Below are positions 19,771 to 30,113 of a DNA stretch of 64,000 bases, in pieces. The position numbers and the translations under genes were made by a program. Location of the stretch: the NCBI GenBank assembly GCA_030734395.1, contig JAUZTG010000048.1, forward strand, positions 1,178,001 to 1,242,000, given 5' to 3'. The notes beneath the pieces were generated by a model. The model made no database searches, had not been told where the DNA came from, and was given only the letters and a program-made list of their open reading frames with translations. Positions within the stretch are counted from its first letter, which is position 1. The number at the start of each line of letters is the position of its first letter. This stretch comes from Sarocladium kiliense. Lineage: Eukaryota > Ascomycota > Sordariomycetes > Hypocreales > Sarocladiaceae.

Positions 19771-21674
19771 TTTTGTCCCGCGCTAGGCACGCTGATTGAC
19801 ACAAGTCTGACGGCAAATGATAACAACGCTTGAAATGTCGCAAAGATCCTCTGATGATACAAGAGAGACTGAAAAGCAGAGACGTAATGGTGATGTAGAG
19901 TGGAAGTCCAAAGCAGGATATCGCTTCATGTACAAGCCACACTTGTGACAGGCAGCTTGCGTGGCGCGGGCATGGCAATTCGCCACCAAGTCTCAGCAGA
20001 CCCAGCACTCACTCACTACCGCCCAGCACCAGCACAGCGGGGTACCTGAGCCGATCATGCGCCACTCCACTCTTCAGCGCCACGCGGTCCTCTCGTACGA
20101 CGAGACATGCAAGACAAGCAGAGGTGGTTGGTCAGGCAAAGAGGAGATATAGGAACGCACCTTTGGCCGCTAGGGGAATCGGCATCGTGTCTGACCGAAA
20201 TGAACGTGATGGTGGGATGATGATGGAGGAAGAAGAGGAATGAGACTGGCAGAATGAGACGGGCACTGGAAGTAAAGAGGGGTCGAGTGCACTTTGGGGG
20301 AATGCGGGCGGCAAAAGCAACCTTCGCTACACCTCAGCCACAGTTGGGTTAGACGGGGCACGAGGACGACATCAGGCTGACGAGTCGGTGAGCCTACGTA
20401 ATCCCGTGTTCAGCTCTAGACCGAACTCCCTCGAAGTCGAGATATGGAGACCTGAACTGATTGAGGAAAGGTATTCTCGTCGGCTTATTTGAACTCTAGG
20501 AAGGCTCGGGTCAGGCTTCAGCCGAGTTGCTTCAAGTACCCGAAAGTAGTGGTGTTGGGAGGTAGCTCGGGAGATCTTGTCCGGCGGATGAAAGCTATAA
20601 GAGCAAGCCGATCAATTCAGTCTTTTGAGTTGAAGAAATTAAATAGGCCTTTCCGCTTTCTGGGCCAACACGTGCGGTGCTCATGAGCCTCGTGGGTGCA
20701 GTAGGTTTGTTGACGGTTCACCCTCAAGTAACACCACTCCCTTCTGCAGACCGCAAATACTAGTGATACTTCTCCTTGAGCCACTTACTTTTCACTAAGT
20801 TATCCTTGCCTTGGCATGAGTTCATTCGTTCGTTAGTCGCGCCGCTCCCATTCCCAACAAACCTACGCTGGCATACCCTCGGGCATCGTTGGGCGGTATA
20901 TCATCTAAACCATCCAGGCCGCCAGCAGGTACCACAAAACCCGCACCAGAGAAAGACTTACCCTCCACAAAGCCGCATCAAGGATGCAGGCATCCTTGCT
21001 CAAGAGCTTCCTGTGACATTTAATCATCAAGATACTGTCGTAAGCCACAATGTTGCAAGACTCACCGAAGGCTGCTCTGAGAAAAACCGTGTCAGCCATC
21101 CAGGGGTACCCTATAGTTTGCTCGGAGACACCACTGCTGCCACAGGGATTGCCGACTGGTCTCTCACTCGATTGGAGGCTCGATCGACCAGGGCAGCAAT
21201 TGTGCTGGGCCACAGCCATTCCGAGATGTCCATAAGGGTGGCATAGCTCTGCTGGTGTTGTGATGTTAAGTTCCATGAGTCGGTTCTGCACTTTGTTGGC
21301 GATGATGTACCAGGTCAACACACGGAGACAAGAGGTCAGAAGTTCAAATACGATTGGCACTCCGTATTACCTGGTCGATGTCACGCATCACACTCACTTC
21401 GCATTGGTATGCACTTCTTGAACCTTTGACAAGTGATTTATTTGTCTATTTGTCTTCATGATGAAATTGCCAGCTAGGAAGCGACCTGTGGTGCATCCAT
21501 CTTCTCATCTCGTCGTTGTAACGGGATAGCCCGTATGCTAAAGTGATATGCCCCATGAAAACTGAGCAGTAGCAAAACTCCATGCACTGGTATCTCCAGT
21601 GCGCCAGCCGTAAGTCAACGCCATGTGTGATCAAGTCTCTTTTCGCCTGTGGGAAGGTTACGGTCCCCCTAACT
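19771..21674. other. Long intergenic region
   Basis: About 1.9 kb without a supportable gene. Frames here are short, overlap on both strands and show no family motif. The part nearest 19770 is the promoter of the minus-strand membrane protein. Confidence 0.45.
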
Positions 21675-21953
21675 TTACTTGGACGCGGTGGTGGTGGACG
21701 AGGCGGAGCTGGAGGTAGAGTCGGTGGAGTTCTGGCGGGTAGCCTTCATGCGCTCGCTGCAGACACTCTCGTGTTAGCAACTGAAGCCAGTCTGTGTGCG
21801 AGTACGAAGAAGGGAGTCTTACTAGGCAGAGCGGTCCTGGAGAGTGCAGTTGTAGCGCTTGCCGCCAGTCTTGATGCTGAACATGATGCCACGGTTGTCA
21901 CCCAGACCAGTGACGACGGCAGGGGTGGTGGGAGCAGCAGAGTCAGAAGCCAT
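21675..21953 (-). CDS. Small conserved-looking protein, 70 aa, two exons
   Basis: Exon 1 is 21953-21823 and exon 2 is 21756-21675, with a GTAAGA donor and GTCTGCAG acceptor; the phase closes and the product is 70 residues ending in TAA. Exon 1 alone would stop at TAG right at the junction, so unspliced frames hide the gene. The core (GIMFSIKTGGKRYNCTL then QDRSAYERMKATRQ) is well ordered, and codon third positions are strongly C-biased, as in highly expressed genes. The N-terminus is Ala/Pro/Thr-rich and the C-terminus is a Ser/Thr tail. I recall similar short fungal proteins but cannot name a function. No signal peptide. The window's clearest gene below 100 residues. Confidence 0.75.
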
Positions 21954-24809
21954 TGTGAAGGTTGTGGGAGATGAGGACAAGAAACTGTCTACGGTTGATG
22001 GATGGTGTATAGGTAAGATGTTGCGTGTGTAGTGCTGTACGACAGATGTAGGATCGAAAGAAGACGGATACGGAGACAGGTCAACCTGGCTAGAAACATG
22101 GGCAGCATCCCGAGACTATATACCACTCCCATAATTAGGGAAGCAATGCTAGCCTCGCCCATAAATCACGCCTTGAGAGACCAATCTGTGTCGCACCTCA
22201 TCCCGAGGCACCACTTACACTCGGCGCTTTACCAGGAACCCACCAACAACACCCTTGTTTCTCCAGAGTAAAATGCCGCCGGGATCCACGGGAGACTGAA
22301 CCAATGTTGGGTAGATACCAGTGTAAGGGAACCTTGGGTACCTTCCAGCTCCAGCCAGAATCAGCGTGGTTTAGCGTGTACTTTGTGCATGGAGCCAGTC
22401 GGCTTTAGCCACTTTGCCTTGTTAGTGGTGAGGGTGTGGGTGTCTGTGTGGGTGACCGGCACCACACTCCCGAGTTTGTCGGCGGTCGGTGTCGCGCTTG
22501 TCGCGAATTCCTGGTGTTTGGTCTGTGGCCTGCCTGTCCTTGTACCTCCGTACCCTCTTGAAGACCGGCCGGAGCCCCATGAGACATTTTCATCATGACT
22601 CCTGTCACTCCTGCATCAGTGTCTCTGTCCCGTCCGATAGCTGATTCACAGACTGTCGAACATCGTCTCAAATTCATCCACAACCTTTCATCAGCGGCTA
22701 GCGAGCCCCCCTCAGGTCGATCCTAGCCTTCTGCCCGGGTTGAAACGGAACCTAATCCAAGGCTCTCGATGCCATGTCAAGCCTCCCACCCACGGATGCA
22801 ACCCTGCTTTTGCCGCAGCGACCATGGGGCGTCCTTCTAGAACCCAAAAAGAAGGTCGCCATCCCGTCCGTCTGTCCCGTCGCTTTGTCCGCCTGGTACC
22901 CGTGCGGAGTACAGTACCTCGTCTCGCGTCTCGTTCTCGCTCTTTTGAACGAGCTCAGCCGTATTCCCTCCTTGTCCCCGATTCTCCTGCAATTCCGTTC
23001 CGCCTCTTCCCCAAAAACCCCCCACCCAACCCTGCTTGACATAGAATTGTTGGTCATCGTCTTAGTTTTAGTTTAACTTCCGGCAAGATAGGCACCACAA
23101 GTGTGTGCCGTCGGTCATCTTCGCGCCCTGCGATCATCGGCCTACCTCCCCGAACAACCCATTCCTCGTACTCTGTAGCGCACTCCCTGCTCTTCCGTAT
23201 TCTTCCTGTCCAGAAGTCTTAGGGACCCGGACCTCCAACGCATGTGTCCCCTTGCCCCTGCACAGGTCGACTTTCCACTGTGTTGTGTCAGCATCATCGT
23301 GACGCACGTCTCAGACAGGTTACGCAGTCTTGTGGCCGATGCCACCAGTCTCTGAAACACGCTTTTGTGAGCTCTATTTCTTCAAGGCTGAGTGATCGAC
23401 ATCCATCGGTGCCGACTCTCCCCGTAATGATGCATGGGCGAGCAGTCGGGTAACTTCATCGCCCAGCGAAATCAAGCATCCTCCCCCAGATACCAAGGCT
23501 GATCCCACGAGTAGCCAAGGACTCGGTCCGCCTTGGCTCTCTCCCATCTCACTACGGAGTAGTGTGCACCTTATGTTTTGAGCTCAAGGAAGGCAGATGG
23601 GTTTAAGGTGATAGCTGTGATAGTGTCGCCACCTTGCGCCATTTCAGTTCTTGTACGCCTTCTTCCATTCTGCAACACGCCACCAAGGCCGGTTCTGCCC
23701 AGGGGGCTTGTCACCCTCTCGACGAGAAGCCCAGACACGGCCAGAAACCCTGATCGGATCCTCTGAGACACCCCTGTCGCTGTCAAAGCTTCGCTCCCCC
23801 ACAATGGTCCAAACTCTCCCCCACGTCGGGATTGAAGTGAGGTTGAATTGCTCCAAGTAATTCCTGTCGAGCTTGTCCAAGAGCTACCTAGTCAGTGGGA
23901 GAATACGGACTGCCCACCTCACCTTTCCCATCCACAGGCCCATTTTCTTTGACAGCATTTTACGCTCACCGCAATTCGCCAATCTCCCCCCAGATCGACA
24001 CGATGCCCTCTCTGTACAGGCGTGTGGAGTTGGTTCGCTAATATCGACCGGGCGTGACTTGAGGCAATTATCATACACCAAGAGAAATGGTCACCTGGGG
24101 ACCCCAAATTATGGCTCCATGAGTAAATGTTGGGGAACAGATTTACCTGCCCCATGGTCTTTGGATTAAGGTTCTCGTCTTCTGACGTCAAGAGGAGAAT
24201 GGCGGTATGGAAGGGGGCTGATCATCTTTAACGCGTATTCTGTGTTTCGTTGTCTGAGGCGATGTGGCCACCATGTAAGACATGCGAGCTCAAGACACAG
24301 TGTGAGACCGATTTCACAATAAAATTTGTGTCCTTCCCTTTGCTTGAGCCGCAGCTCTTCCGGTACGGTTGAGACCTGCACAGCATCACCCGATCGACGC
24401 GCTTGTGCTGCAGGACGGACTCCTGCCGTCCTATGCATCCCACCTTCTATCCACGCATGTGTCGGGTCTTGCATATGCCCACGCACCCCTTCCTTGCCAT
24501 GCGGGATGCAAGCTGTGCTGGCATCACGCGAGTCGTTGACCTTTTGAGACACGTCCCGCAGCCTAACGCTGGCCGTTCAGCGGTAATGTTGAGCTGATTT
24601 GTGCCGCCCGGGCTGTCACTTGGTAGGTTTTGACGATGGTCAACGATACTCGGCCCGCAGGGTATGACCTGGACACGCGAACATACTCTCAACCACTGCA
24701 GCAACCACATCAGGACTTGAGTAGAGCTGCACTGTCAAGTCTTCATGTCCACGCTGTGCACAGCACAAGGCAGATTCGACTACGGTGTCGATGAGACAGA
24801 TGTGATGTC
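21954..24809. other. About 2.9 kb without a recognisable gene
   Basis: Only short, mutually overlapping frames with no domain signature. The first about 200 bases are the promoter of the 70-residue gene. An odd palindrome CACTACGGAGTAGTG lies at 23550-23564. A non-coding RNA, a very intron-rich gene or simple spacer are possible; none is supported. Confidence 0.4.
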
Positions 24810-25790
24810 TCACCGATTGTCCAACATATCCATGACAGCTTGCTCCTCGTCGACGCCTTGGTCTCCGTTTTCATTCTGAACACCCCTCTTCCTTAGCTCT
24901 TCCTTGACGACAGCGCGTGTTACCATGCCTTCGGTCATCCATGGCATCTCCTCTCTCCTCTTTCTCATCCATCCCTCCAGGCTCCTGAGCGCAACCACCA
25001 GAAACCCCAATTCCTCGCGATCGACATCAAAGACCTCCCACCATGCACACTCCGGCATCTTCGCGCCTACGTCCCGAGCCGCCGCATATATTGCCGCCGT
25101 TGCAAGCGCGTTCGGCTGGTGCGTCAAGTACAGCAGCTGCGGTGACAGAAGCGCTGTATTTAGATGATGGACGACCCGTTCGGCGATTCGTTTCTTAGGT
25201 TGTGCGAGGAAGTCGAGCGTCTGAAGGTAGGTGATGGCGAGTGGATGTGGAAGCGAGACGTGTGTGTCGAATGAGAGAGCGTAGAGGATTCGAGGTTCAA
25301 TAGCGAGGACATGATTGTGGAAGGTGAAGTAATCGGTTTCGCTTTGGTAGTAGTTCTTTGGATCCTTGGTAGGAGTAGAATTGATCTTGAAGAGAGCAGA
25401 GTCGCGAGAGAGAAGGTAAGCGTAGACGTTCGAGATGTCGCGAGGCGATCTTGGTATCGGCCCCATCTTGGAGACTATGAATATACTTGCAGCTGAAACG
25501 TGCTGTACCTCGTCAGTCCGGATCCAAGTCCATCGCGCAGGTCTGTAATTCATCGGGATACGCACACTGAACTCATGAACCATCGGCGATTCAACCAGCC
25601 AGTAACGCGCTAAAATCACGTTGGCTTGAGCTGTGACGCTCTGTGGAAGGTCCAAGAGCAGACCAGCCGCCTGGGTGAGGCATTGTGTCGCGATAAAGAC
25701 CCCTTCTTGAATGTCTGGAGGGAGGGAAGAGAGCGAACTCCGATTATAGAGCTGGCTAGGCGTCGCAAGCGGGTTGATGAGATGGGCCAT
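24810..25790 (-). CDS. Cyclin-like protein (cyclin L/K type, transcription or splicing), two exons
   Basis: The frame is open across 326 codons, but residues 76-96 are best read as a 63-nt in-frame intron: donor GTGCGT at 25565, a CTGAC branch-like site, acceptor GTACAG ending 25503. Splicing (exons 25790-25566 and 25502-24810) gives 305 residues and restores the cyclin-box pattern MVHEFSHVSAASIFIVSKMG. The rest, PIPRSPRDISNVYAYLLSR, then EPRILYALSFDTHVSLPHPLAITYLQTL and LLYLTHQPNALATAAIYAAARD, matches the cyclin fold (two boxes) of L-type cyclins. These partner CDK11/CDK9-like kinases in transcription and pre-mRNA splicing in the nucleus. The C-terminus is short and lacks an RS domain. Gene name not assigned; divergent from SEH1. 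Confidence 0.8.
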   Translation of the reverse strand: MAHLINPLATPSQLYNRSSLSSLPPDIQEGVFIATQCLTQAAGLLLDLPQSVTAQANVILARYWLVESPMVHEFSVRIPMNYRPARWTWIRTDEVQHVSAASIFIVSKMGPIPRSPRDISNVYAYLLSRDSALFKINSTPTKDPKNYYQSETDYFTFHNHVLAIEPRILYALSFDTHVSLPHPLAITYLQTLDFLAQPKKRIAERVVHHLNTALLSPQLLYLTHQPNALATAAIYAAARDVGAKMPECAWWEVFDVDREELGFLVVALRSLEGWMRKRREEMPWMTEGMVTRAVVKEELRKRGVQNENGDQGVDEEQAVMDMLDNR

Positions 25791-26245
25791 AATGAGCTGT
25801 ATGCAATAGACAACACTGGAACTCGTCGTGGCCTACGGAAAGGCCGAGGCGGGCTACAGGGAGCAAGTCGCTGTGCGTAGCTGTAGAAGTGAAGCTTTTC
25901 CAATCATTTGGAGCTCCATCTCCAAACCGTCATCGTGGTGGGGCCCTCATGCAGCTTGACAGGCACAGCTCTATGACGCAGATGTGCCATAGCAGCGACA
26001 AAAGACTGCTCCACGCAAAGTCATCTTCACTACAAGCTAATATATATTTGAAACCAAAAGGTACTCTGGTCTTTCTTTTAAGGATTATGCTTCGCCTACC
26101 TCAATCCATGACACAAGCCGACAGAATGCGGGTGTAGGGTAGCGAAGCCAACACAACCAGCGGCGCCAATCCCACTGATTGACAATAGCTTCATCCCGCA
26201 TCAACCACCTCTCACGGAGCGCGCCGACTCGCCCGGCAATTTACG
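25791..26245. other. Divergent promoter, cyclin and SEH1
   Basis: 455 bases shared by the two divergent housekeeping genes; no frame of interest. Confidence 0.5.
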
Positions 26246-27663
26246 ATGGCAACGTCCATTCCCCCTTCTCCCTCAGAGGAGAAGCCATCATTCGATCTCA
26301 ATCTTCAACACGGTCACAAGGACCTCGTCCTCGCTGTCGCATTCAACACCTACGGTGACCGCTGCGCAACCGGCTCAGTCGATGGGAAGATCCGCGTCTT
26401 CAATCGCCACAAGGATGGCACTTGGCGACACTGCGATACCTGGTCCGCCCACGGCGGTGAGGTTCTAGAGGTACGTGCAGGGTTGCTACAGTTCAATTGA
26501 GTCCAATGCCTCATATGCGCACTGCACCTAATCCCGCGTATGATGTTTCTGATAGCTCTGCTAACATCCAGCACCAGCTACAATGGCTACCTGCCACGAT
26601 CTACCCCAATGTAATCGCCTCCATCGGCATAGAAGGATGGTTCCGTCTCTGGGCTGAAGACCCTTCCGCCGCTCCCGGTCGCCGCTTCAACTCATCGCGC
26701 TCACTCCCCGGCCGTCCCGCATTCGACACGCGCTCCTCCCGGTCACCCTACCGTTCATTCTCCATGAAGCATGATCCGAACTGGGGCACCTACCTCGCTT
26801 TACTCTCCACCGAAGGTCGTCTGACAGTCTACCAGACAGAAAGCCCGGAGGCATTGGGCGAATATGCCAGTATCGACGAGTTCTCTGTCTGTAAGAAGCC
26901 GAGCCGTGGGGAGGAAGTCAGCTTCCGTGTGCGCTTTGATCCCGGTGAGGAGCCATGCTATTCTGCGCTTAGAGCAGGCGTAGGAAGCGACTCATTAGGC
27001 CTGGTTGTCGCTGCTATGGGTACCGTCAAGCTCTACCGCTCACGCGACGTGGTCACCGCTTCCTTCGGCAGCTCCCAAACCCAGAAGGAATTCTACCTCG
27101 CCGTGGAAATCACAGGCCATAGAGGGCTCGTTCGCGATGTCGCTTGGGCCCCCGGTAACATCCGCGGGTACGACATTATCGCGACGGCCGGCCAGGATGG
27201 ATACGCACGCGTCTATCGTATCGACACACCTTACTCCGACTCCGATGGCAAGAGTTGGTCCGTCTCCTCACTCATCAAGTCTGACACTCAGCCCGCCTCA
27301 AAAGACCATCCTACAACTCAATACTCCAAGAACAATAGCACAGGTGGCGAACAGCCCTCCACATCGTCTACACCACAACAAGCCCCTTCCTCTACGCTGA
27401 GCGCAAGTCTCGCTAAGAGCGGCACGACTGGCGACCGGCAGTGGGCAGGTCAACCAGGCCAGGTAAAGCACACTGCACGAGAGATCTCAAGGCTTGACAA
27501 TGACCGGAAGCCCGTGTGGAGGGTTGGCTTTGATGATGACGGCCAGATCCTTGGCACGACAGGGGATGACGGGAAGTTGATGTGCTACCGCCAGCTTCCA
27601 GACGGCTCGTGGGCGCAGAGCTCGGAGCTGGCAATTGTGAAGGCCTCAATGGTAGCTCCTTGA
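26246..27663 (+). CDS. seh1: Nucleoporin SEH1 (WD40), two exons
   Basis: Exon 1 is 26246-26470, exon 2 is 26572-27663 (or 26578). The protein has about 436-438 residues. WD repeats start at HGHKDLVLAVAFNTYGDRCATGS and continue with KIRVFNRH, the VIASIGIEGWFRLWAED blade, the GHRGLVRDVAWAPG/IIATAGQDGYARVYRI blade and the closing VWRVGFDDDGQILGTTGDDGKLMCY. SEH1 is a six-bladed propeller subunit of the Nup84/Y complex of the nuclear pore and of the SEACAT complex that regulates TORC1. A Ser/Thr/Gln-rich disordered insert (about residues 335-385) before the last blade is longer than in yeast. Two acceptor AGs six bases apart (26571 and 26577) would differ by His-Gln, both in frame. Confidence 0.87.
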
Positions 27664-28682
27664 TTCTACAGTCCGATATGGGAACAATGCTATCACATTC
27701 AACAAACACTTTGTCGATGCCGAAACTGGCTGCAGGCAAAACGTCGGGAGGCACCGATACGACTTGGAGCAAGAGCAGCGCCCTGCCATGCAAGCAATCA
27801 CTTTATAATACTCCCTCCGCACACGATCTGCACTCATGAGGCGACTCGGCATCAGAAGCCTTCCGGAGGGACAAGTACCGCACGCACCAACCCTGTCCAG
27901 CGCCTCCCTTCATCAGGGTACTAAGCCTTGGAGCGTGACTGTATACCTGTCTGGGCGATTACTGGTGCTGCTCAGGTTTGACCTGATAGGGAAGACCCTA
28001 TCACTGGGCCAAGTGCTGCCTGTCGAACTTCAAGGCTCGCTCGAAAGCCTTACGTTCTCAAACGCTTCGGCGAGTACCACTTCACAATTGACGTCATGCG
28101 GCGTCGAATATACGGGCTCGCAGAGGGCGATGGGGAGACCTGGTCAATAGCTAGACCAACCGGTCCTTGAGATAATGGACACATGAAATTCACCGTGCCA
28201 GAGACAAGTCAGATACCAAGTGGTCAATGCATTCATTGTAGCTATGTACTTGGAAAAGGGTTGCCTTTCAGTCCTTGTGACACCCGTTGTAGGGACGAGC
28301 TGAGTAATTCAGTCTCTCCGATATTCATGAAAGAAGTTCTGAATTTCGCCAGTAGTGAAGATGAGAAACAACAAAAAGAACCATACCGTCCCCTTCGCAC
28401 CCCCAGAACGCCGATCATGATGTATACAATCCTCTCATCAGGGACTGCTTGATTTGTAGAAAACAAAAGGAGAAGAGCTTCCAGTGTCCTTCTGAGTAAT
28501 CCTTTCTTTTTTGGTCTGGCGAAGCCTGACCTATCACGAAGAGTCTCGCTCTGCTCGTGGAGGCCAACATTACTCGAATTACCACTCGCTTTGCCACAAT
28601 TTTGTGCTTCTCAAAAGGGGATTCGTGTCATGTCATCAAAGTCTTTTCGATACAGTTGCTAAGCCTGCCGTTGAGGGATAGC
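27664..28682. other. Intergenic, convergent 3' regions of SEH1 and OLE1
   Basis: About 1 kb, AT-richer near 28350-28650, without a credible gene on either strand. Confidence 0.5.
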
Positions 28683-30113
28683 TCAAGCAGCGTCGGCGCT
28701 GGCAACAGGCGCAACGATCTTGGTGACCTGGTTGCCGGCACGGAGAATGCGCTGGCCAGCGGAGTCCTCGACGTAAGTCATGTCCTTGTTCTCGAACTGA
28801 GCACGCTTCCAGATCTCAACCTCGCAGCCACCACGGAGGACGCCAACTCGCATAGTCGAAAGAAGGTTGTGAGCGGCGTTGGAGTGGTTGTAGACACCAC
28901 CGTTGAAGATAGCGGTAGCATCCTTGCCAATGGCTGAGGAAATGAGGGCCTTGCCACCGGGATGGTCCTTGATGAAGTCACCGACATCGTGAATGACACC
29001 AGCGACGGCAACGAGAGCCTTGCCGTTCTTAGACTGGTCGACAAAGTCATCCCAGTCGACAACGGGGAGCTGCTCGAGAGGGGTACCCCAATCGAGGGTA
29101 GCACGCTTCTGGTCGAGCTTCTTCTGGAGCTGCTGAACACGGCCCTTCTCGATCTCGTTGGAGCGGAACTGCTTGAGGTCGTAGGCGAGGCCAATCCACT
29201 TCCAGAAAGTGATAGCCCACTTGGTGGGATCGTATTGCCACCACTCAATGGCGTTGCGGTAGTCGGACGGGAACTCGTGGTGGAAGTTGTGGTAACCCTC
29301 ACCGAGAGTGACGAGGGCAGTGACGAGGTGGTCACGAGGAGAGTTGCGGTCATCGAAGGGCTGGTCACCAAGCCAGTGGGCAAGGGAGTTGACGCAGAAA
29401 GTAGCCTGCTGGACGAAGCAGACACGGAGGATGCCAGCGTAGACATAACCGCCCATCCAGTCGCCCCAGCCGAAGCCGCAGACAAGAGTCGGGAAGATGA
29501 CCGCCATGAAGATAACGCACTTGATGAAGTTGCGGTGTTGCCAAACGACGACGGGGTCCTCGTTGAGATCGGTGATATCGGTTCGGCCCTTGCGCTTGGG
29601 GTTCTGCTTCATGACCATCCAGCCGATGTGAGAGTAGAGGAGACCCTTGCGAACGGAGTAAGGGTCCTTGTCGGTGTCGGTGTAACGGTGGTGAGCGCGA
29701 TGGCCGTGAGACCACCAACGGATAGAGCCCTCTACGGCACCAGAGCCACCGGCAGCGAGAAAGATCTTCAGAGGAAGAGTCGCCTTGTAGGATGTGTGAG
29801 CCCAGAGACGATGGTATCCGGCTGTGATACCCAGGCCAGTCCAGAAGTAGTAGAGAACAGCGAAGATGGCGGTGTATGGGTGAAGCTTAACCCAGTAGCA
29901 TGAAATGAAGCCGATGAGAGGCACGAAGATGATGAAAGTGGTGTTGAGCCAGTTGACATGCTGGTACCAGTTACCCCAAGTGATGGGCTGGTCAGCGATG
30001 TGAACCTTCTTGGGGTCATACGCCTGGCTGGCACGCAGAGGCTTATAGTCGGTAGTGCCGTCAGGGAAAGCCGCAGCCTGCGCGGCCTTGGGAGTCGAAG
30101 CTGAGGACGACAT
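28683..30113 (-). CDS. ole1: Delta-9 acyl-CoA desaturase with C-terminal cytochrome b5 (OLE1)
   Basis: 476 residues, one exon, very strong C-ending codon bias (highly expressed). Four membrane segments hold the diiron site: His boxes HRLWAH (101-106), HRAHH (138-142) and HNFHH (275-279), plus the NSLAH (242-246) box of the extra histidine ligand. From about 352 the sequence becomes a fused cytochrome b5 (DWDDFV...HDVGDF), with heme histidine in HPGG (384-387) and a second candidate in YNHSNAAH (410 or 415). The enzyme introduces the first double bond into palmitoyl- and stearoyl-CoA in the ER, feeding membrane unsaturated fatty acids. Transcription of such genes is usually fatty-acid and cold regulated; nothing specific is readable here. 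The long antisense frame over 28962-29903 is a codon-bias artefact. Confidence 0.95.
   Translation of the reverse strand: MSSSASTPKAAQAAAFPDGTTDYKPLRASQAYDPKKVHIADQPITWGNWYQHVNWLNTTFIIFVPLIGFISCYWVKLHPYTAIFAVLYYFWTGLGITAGYHRLWAHTSYKATLPLKIFLAAGGSGAVEGSIRWWSHGHRAHHRYTDTDKDPYSVRKGLLYSHIGWMVMKQNPKRKGRTDITDLNEDPVVVWQHRNFIKCVIFMAVIFPTLVCGFGWGDWMGGYVYAGILRVCFVQQATFCVNSLAHWLGDQPFDDRNSPRDHLVTALVTLGEGYHNFHHEFPSDYRNAIEWWQYDPTKWAITFWKWIGLAYDLKQFRSNEIEKGRVQQLQKKLDQKRATLDWGTPLEQLPVVDWDDFVDQSKNGKALVAVAGVIHDVGDFIKDHPGGKALISSAIGKDATAIFNGGVYNHSNAAHNLLSTMRVGVLRGGCEVEIWKRAQFENKDMTYVEDSAGQRILRAGNQVTKIVAPVASADAA

Noticed and set aside
20776..21360. Overlapping 156- and 151-codon frames on opposite strands
   Set aside because: Neither shows a family pattern or ordered composition; mutually antisense noise is more likely.
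10845..23564. Repeated TACGGAGTA-like motifs (for example near 10845 and 23552)
   Set aside because: Scattered, few copies and short; not enough to call a repeat family in this window.
28962..29903. 313-codon open frame antisense to OLE1
   Set aside because: It exactly opposes the strongly codon-biased OLE1 gene; such bias creates long antisense frames. Its sequence is Val/Glu/Asp-rich without any family motif.
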